9,901 bases of DNA, taken from positions 1 through 9,901 of the forward strand of contig JBCCFD010000300.1 of the NCBI GenBank assembly GCA_039029915.1, given 5' to 3'. Made by a program: the position numbers and the translations under genes. This DNA comes from QQUD01 sp039029915. GTDB taxonomy: Bacteria > Chloroflexota > Anaerolineae > Promineifilales > Promineifilaceae. This document shows, one piece after another, positions 7,773 to 9,901 of this stretch (position 1 is its first letter; each line of letters opens with the position of its first letter). Under the pieces are notes generated by a model, which was not told the origin of the DNA, searched no databases, and saw only the letters and a program-made list of their open reading frames with translations.

Positions 7773-8726
7773 ATGGAAGCTGAACCAATCTGGGACATCG
7801 CCCATCTGGCCCATGTTGAGATGTTGACGCCTAAGCTAGATGAGAGCCTAAAATTTTTTGTAGATATTATGGGGATGACCGTCTCAGCGGAACAAGGTGA
7901 TTCTTACTACCTACGAGCCTATGATGATTATGAACACCACACGTTAAAGCTCACCGCGGCCGACAAACCCGGCATGGGCCACTTTGCATGGCGCGCCCGA
8001 AGCCCGCAGGCACTAGAGCGGCGGGTGGCTGCGATTGAAGCAGCCGGATTGGGCCAGGGCTGGACGGATGGTGATTTGGGACACGGCAAAACGTATACTT
8101 TCAACACTCCTGATGGGCACAATGTTGAAATCTATTTTGACACGGAGTGGTATCAGCACGGTGCAGCGGATAAGCCCGCCCTCAAAAATCAAGCGGCTAA
8201 GTTTCCCGGGCGAGGCGTTAATTTGCGGCGGCTTGATCATCTTAACCTGTTGGCTAAAGATATCCCGGCGATTCGTGATTTTCATATGGACATTCTTGGT
8301 GCGCGGCTGACTGAGGTGATTACGTTTAATGACGGCACTGACAAAGGGGTTTGGTTTTCGGTGAATAATAAATCGTATGATTTGGCGATTACGGAAGATC
8401 ACATGGGTGTAAACGGCCGTTTTCATCACATGACCTATGTCGTCAACAGCCGTGAAGAAGTGCTACTAGCAGCCGATATTTGCTTGGAAAATGGGGTGTT
8501 CATTGAGACGGGCCCTCACAAACACGCGATTCAACAAACATTCTTTCTTTATGTGTACGAACCGGGTGGGAATCGGTTTGAAATTGCCAACGCGACAGCC
8601 CGCCTCATCATGGCGCCCGATTGGAAAACGATCCGCTGGAGCGAGGATGAGCGCAAGAAGGGACAAGCGTGGGGTTTGCAAACGGTGCAGAGTTTTCATA
8701 CGCACGGGACACCACCTGTTGAATAG
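7773..8726 (+). CDS. Type I extradiol dioxygenase, catechol 2,3-dioxygenase-like, with His-to-Tyr change
   Basis: A 317-residue VOC protein resembling the Bacillus-type catechol 2,3-dioxygenase (LAHVEMLTPKLDES, SPQALERRV, GHGKTYTFNTPDGH). The start is set at ATG 7773 because GGAGG (7764-7768) lies just upstream; an in-frame TTG at 7752 has no such site. Metal ligands are present: His156 in RRLDHLN, His218/His219 in FHHMTY (one is the ligand) and Glu270 in GGNRFEIA. Tyr260 and His251 are in place. The second-sphere His of the usual HDxA motif is Tyr202 here (KSYDLAI); in well-studied extradiol enzymes that His helps O2 activation and proton transfer. It may therefore be slower, act on an unusual substrate, or play an accessory role next to the fully equipped paralogue upstream. 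The two VOC genes are only distantly alike, so this is not a recent duplication. Confidence 0.88.
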   Translation: MEAEPIWDIAHLAHVEMLTPKLDESLKFFVDIMGMTVSAEQGDSYYLRAYDDYEHHTLKLTAADKPGMGHFAWRARSPQALERRVAAIEAAGLGQGWTDGDLGHGKTYTFNTPDGHNVEIYFDTEWYQHGAADKPALKNQAAKFPGRGVNLRRLDHLNLLAKDIPAIRDFHMDILGARLTEVITFNDGTDKGVWFSVNNKSYDLAITEDHMGVNGRFHHMTYVVNSREEVLLAADICLENGVFIETGPHKHAIQQTFFLYVYEPGGNRFEIANATARLIMAPDWKTIRWSEDERKKGQAWGLQTVQSFHTHGTPPVE

Positions 8727-8732
8727 CTAAGT
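8725..8732. repeat. Left copy of 8-bp target-site duplication
   Basis: AGCTAAGT at 8725-8732 is repeated exactly at 8899-8906, directly outside the two ends of the inverted-repeat element. The copies are in direct orientation and do not continue the inverted repeat, as expected for a duplication made on insertion. The left copy begins inside the TAG stop codon of the dioxygenase gene. Confidence 0.7.
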
Positions 8733-8898
8733 GAGGGGTTTGCATACTTTCATTCAGTGAGGAATGAATTCCCCAGCTAGGCGGTGAAACATGATAAATC
8801 ATGTTGGATTAGCCTGAAAATGGGTGACCCTAACCTGCTTGAGCAGGTTTCTTTCGCTAACCGGTGGATTAATCCACCGGTGGGTATGCACACCCCTC
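8733..8898. mobile_element. MITE-like element with terminal inverted repeats
   Basis: A 166-bp non-coding element. Its ends are 15-bp inverted repeats: GAGGGGTTTGCATAC at 8733-8747, and at 8884-8898 a sequence whose complement reads GAGGGGTGTGCATAC (14 of 15 match). An exact 8-bp direct repeat AGCTAAGT flanks it. It holds no open reading frame of note, so it would move only with a transposase supplied elsewhere. Insertion-sequence families making 8-bp duplications include ISL3, IS66, IS256 and IS1595; the ends do not let me choose. The interior is almost entirely palindromic (see the next entry). It sits between the last dioxygenase and galB and could insulate or terminate transcription there. 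Confidence 0.72.
8751..8881. repeat. Cluster of perfect palindromes inside the MITE-like element
   Basis: In order: CATTC/GAATG (8751-8755 with 8762-8766) and the overlapping GGAAT-GA-ATTCC (8761-8772); AACATGAT-AA-ATCATGTT (8788-8805, 8-bp stem); GGGT-G-ACCC (8822-8830); AACCTGCT-TG-AGCAGGTT (8832-8849, 8-bp stem, followed by TTCTTTC); and a 22-bp perfect palindrome at 8860-8881 with arm ACCGGTGGATT. With the terminal repeats as the closing stem, the whole can fold as a multi-branched cruciform or RNA. The stem at 8832-8849 followed by a T-rich run might act as a weak terminator on the plus strand. Confidence 0.85.
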
Positions 8899-8906
8899 AG
8901 CTAAGT
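8899..8906. repeat. Right copy of 8-bp target-site duplication
   Basis: AGCTAAGT, identical to 8725-8732 and in the same orientation, directly abutting the right inverted repeat. Confidence 0.7.
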
Positions 8907-9010
8907 ATTCCGAAGATTCTAAATTGAAAAATGTGTTAGATAAACACTTCGGAACCTCGAGAAAACGAAGTTTGCAGCCGTCGTTTTATTCTAAGCAGGA
9001 ACTTCGTTTC
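8907..9010. repeat. Second hairpin block downstream of the MITE
   Basis: Two consecutive stem-loops follow the element. The first has TTCCGAAG (8908-8915) pairing with CTTCGGAA (8947-8954); inside it GTGTT (8933-8937) can pair with AACAC (8943-8947). The second has AAACGAAGTT (8963-8972) pairing with AACTTCGTTT (9000-9009), a 10-bp perfect stem, extended by TGC/GCA across a small bulge. CTCGAG lies between them. There is no coding potential. It could be a structured RNA, the leader of galB, or the remnant of another repeat element; the sequence does not decide. Confidence 0.6.
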
Positions 9011-9023
9011 ACTTTATCAGCCG

Positions 9024-9039
9024 GTCAGCGAGTCAGCGA
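9024..9039. repeat. Tandem octamer GTCAGCGA x2
   Basis: GTCAGCGA is repeated head-to-tail at 9024-9031 and 9032-9039, flanked by CAGC (9019-9022) and GCTG (9044-9047) that could pair. A further direct repeat TGAAATG lies at 9046-9052 and 9054-9060. All are in the untranslated region just before galB. Confidence 0.6.
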
Positions 9040-9076
9040 GCCTGCTGAAATGTTGAAATGCTAATTTGGAGCAGAT

Positions 9077-9796
9077 ATGGAAGGGAAAAAACTACTTGTC
9101 GTTGGCGCACATTCGGCTGACTTTCTGTGGCGCAGTGCGGGGACGATCGGGGTGACGGTTGAACAAGGGGGGAGCGCGACGGTGCTCGCTTTAAGCTACG
9201 GAGAGCGCGGTGAGTCTGGCAATTTATGGCGAGAGAATCCCAATCAGACGGTTGAGAATGTCAAGCGGATTCGGCATGAGATGGCTGAAGAGGCGGCCGG
9301 TTATGTCGGAGCAGCGTTTCGCTGCTTGGATTTGGGGGATTACCCGCTGGTGATTACCCAGGCGGCGCTGGATGAACTAGTGCGGATTATTTTGGAGGAG
9401 CAGCCGGACGTGATTTTGACACATACGGCCGTTGATCCTTTCAATCCCGATCACCCTGTGGCTTATGAAGCAGTTAAGCAAGCTCGCCTTCTTGCCTCTG
9501 GCGCAGGCGTGGCCAGTGCGTTCAAGCGCATTACCCCGCCTGACTGGTACTCATTTGAACCTCATCAGCCAGAGCTGTCTGAGTTTGTTCCCAACACCTT
9601 TATTGATATCACGCCAGTGATGGACAAGAAAGTCAAAGCGATGAACGTCATGTCAGCGCAGGGATATTTGATAGACTATTACACCGAACTAGCTTCCCGT
9701 CGGGGCAATCATGCCCGCCGCATTTCTGGCAAGCACGCGGTGAAGTTTGCCGAAGCCCATCAGCGCTTGGTGCCGTGGGTGTTTAAAGGGTTGTAA
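9077..9796 (+). CDS. galB: Probable 4-oxalomesaconate hydratase, PIG-L/LmbE fold
   Basis: A 239-residue LmbE/PIG-L-fold zinc protein. Seen: LLVVGAHSADFLWRSAGTI at 6-24, the divergent form (AHSAD) of the AHPDD metal motif with His12 and Asp15, and the second metal motif HTAVDPFNPDH at 116-126 with Asp120 and His126. The HSADFxWR form is what I remember for GalB, the 4-oxalomesaconate hydratase of Pseudomonas gallate degradation, rather than for sugar deacetylases. It would hydrate 4-oxalomesaconate to 4-carboxy-4-hydroxy-2-oxoadipate in the cytoplasm. The next gene, 15 bp on, looks like the aldolase that acts on that product, which supports the call. TTTGGAGC lies 6 bases before the ATG. An N-deacetylase of the same fold is the main alternative. 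Confidence 0.78.
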   Translation: MEGKKLLVVGAHSADFLWRSAGTIGVTVEQGGSATVLALSYGERGESGNLWRENPNQTVENVKRIRHEMAEEAAGYVGAAFRCLDLGDYPLVITQAALDELVRIILEEQPDVILTHTAVDPFNPDHPVAYEAVKQARLLASGAGVASAFKRITPPDWYSFEPHQPELSEFVPNTFIDITPVMDKKVKAMNVMSAQGYLIDYYTELASRRGNHARRISGKHAVKFAEAHQRLVPWVFKGL

Positions 9797-9811
9797 TTAA
9801 AAGGCACAAAA

Positions 9812-9901
9812 ATGAACGAGATAGAAAAAATTAAGCGCCTAGCTGAATTAGGTACCGCCACGGTGTACGAAGCCTCGGGTCGAGAAGGGCTGATCGATTT
9901 A
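9812..9901 (+). CDS. RraA-fold aldolase (4-carboxy-4-hydroxy-2-oxoadipate aldolase-like), 5' end only
   Basis: Thirty residues are visible before the window ends. LAELGTATVYEASGREGLID at 10-29 matches the N-terminal helix and loop of the RraA-like class II aldolases (LigK/GalC/ProA), where LGxATVxEAxGRxGL is typical. Those enzymes split 4-carboxy-4-hydroxy-2-oxoadipate into pyruvate and oxaloacetate, the step after GalB. AAAGG lies 7 bases before the ATG and the gene is 15 bp after the galB stop, so they form one unit. RraA itself (an RNase E regulator) or a dimethylmenaquinone methyltransferase-labelled relative cannot be excluded from so little sequence, but the context argues for the aldolase. 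Confidence 0.75.
   Translation, partial: MNEIEKIKRLAELGTATVYEASGREGLIDL

Larger units (their letters stand above)
566..9431. repeat. Dispersed iterated palindrome CGGCCG / ACGGCCGT
   Basis: CGGCCG starts at 568, 1041, 1329, 1422, 1753, 2220, 2337, 2373, 3825, 4478, 5539, 6515, 7957, 8414, 9294 and 9426: 16 copies, against about 2.4 expected for any hexamer in 9.9 kb of equal-base DNA. Eight are ACGGCCGT (568, 1329, 1422, 4478, 5539, 6515, 8414, 9426; about 0.15 expected), and five extend to AACGGCCGTT. All lie in genes and they occur in all three frames: Thr-Ala-Val (568, 6515, 9426), Lys-Arg-Pro (4478, 5539) and Asn-Gly-Arg (1329, 1422, 1753, 8414). The DNA word, not the protein, is therefore conserved. 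Confidence 0.85.

Noticed and set aside
6739..8726. Recent tandem duplication of the two dioxygenase genes
   Set aside because: They share only fold and metal-site motifs and resemble different extradiol subfamilies.
8725..9060. CRISPR array
   Set aside because: The repeats are palindromes of differing sequence and spacing, not one direct repeat with regular unique spacers.

Overview
The window is a catabolic gene island for aromatic, possibly lignin-derived, compounds from a bacterium of moderate G+C content. No rRNA, tRNA or marker gene is present, so the host cannot be fixed. Intergenic short tandem repeats, a MITE-like element and a highly iterated palindrome (CGGCCG, usually ACGGCCGT) recall repeat-rich genomes such as filamentous Chloroflexota or cyanobacteria. 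That is a weak inference, not an identification.

Layout. Two genes point left: an SDR-family protein (662-1444) followed by the N-terminal 200 residues of a D-lactate dehydrogenase/GlcD-type FAD oxidase (1-601, cut by the window edge). An AT-rich divergent control region (1445-1660) separates them from a rightward series. That series is an amidohydrolase of the YtcJ/Amidohydro_3 type (1661-3298), a GMC flavoprotein oxidoreductase (3353-4864), a thiamine-diphosphate enzyme overlapping it by one base (4864-6591), and two type I extradiol (VOC-fold) dioxygenases. The first dioxygenase resembles homoprotocatechuate 2,3-dioxygenase (6739-7749). The second resembles catechol 2,3-dioxygenase (7773-8726). 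After a 350-bp repeat-filled gap come a GalB-like 4-oxalomesaconate hydratase of the PIG-L/LmbE fold (9077-9796) and the first 30 residues of an RraA-fold aldolase (9812 onward).

How the genes may work together (inference). The GMC enzyme, SDR and FAD oxidase could oxidise side-chain alcohols or hydroxy acids. The ThDP enzyme could cleave or decarboxylate a 2-oxo intermediate. The VOC proteins would open a catecholic ring. GalB plus the RraA-type aldolase are the last two steps of the 4,5-cleavage (gallate/protocatechuate) route, giving pyruvate and oxaloacetate. The usual LigAB/GalA dioxygenase that feeds that route is not visible, while two type I extradiol enzymes are.

The most unusual non-coding signals are: (i) 16 copies of CGGCCG, 8 of them ACGGCCGT, used in all three reading frames of the genes; (ii) a 166-bp element with 15-bp terminal inverted repeats, an 8-bp target duplication and several internal perfect palindromes, inserted at the stop codon of the second dioxygenase; (iii) a second hairpin-rich block immediately after it. 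Two enzymes also carry changes at positions that are normally catalytic: the SDR (Tyr and Lys replaced by Ser and Arg) and the second dioxygenase (second-sphere His replaced by Tyr).
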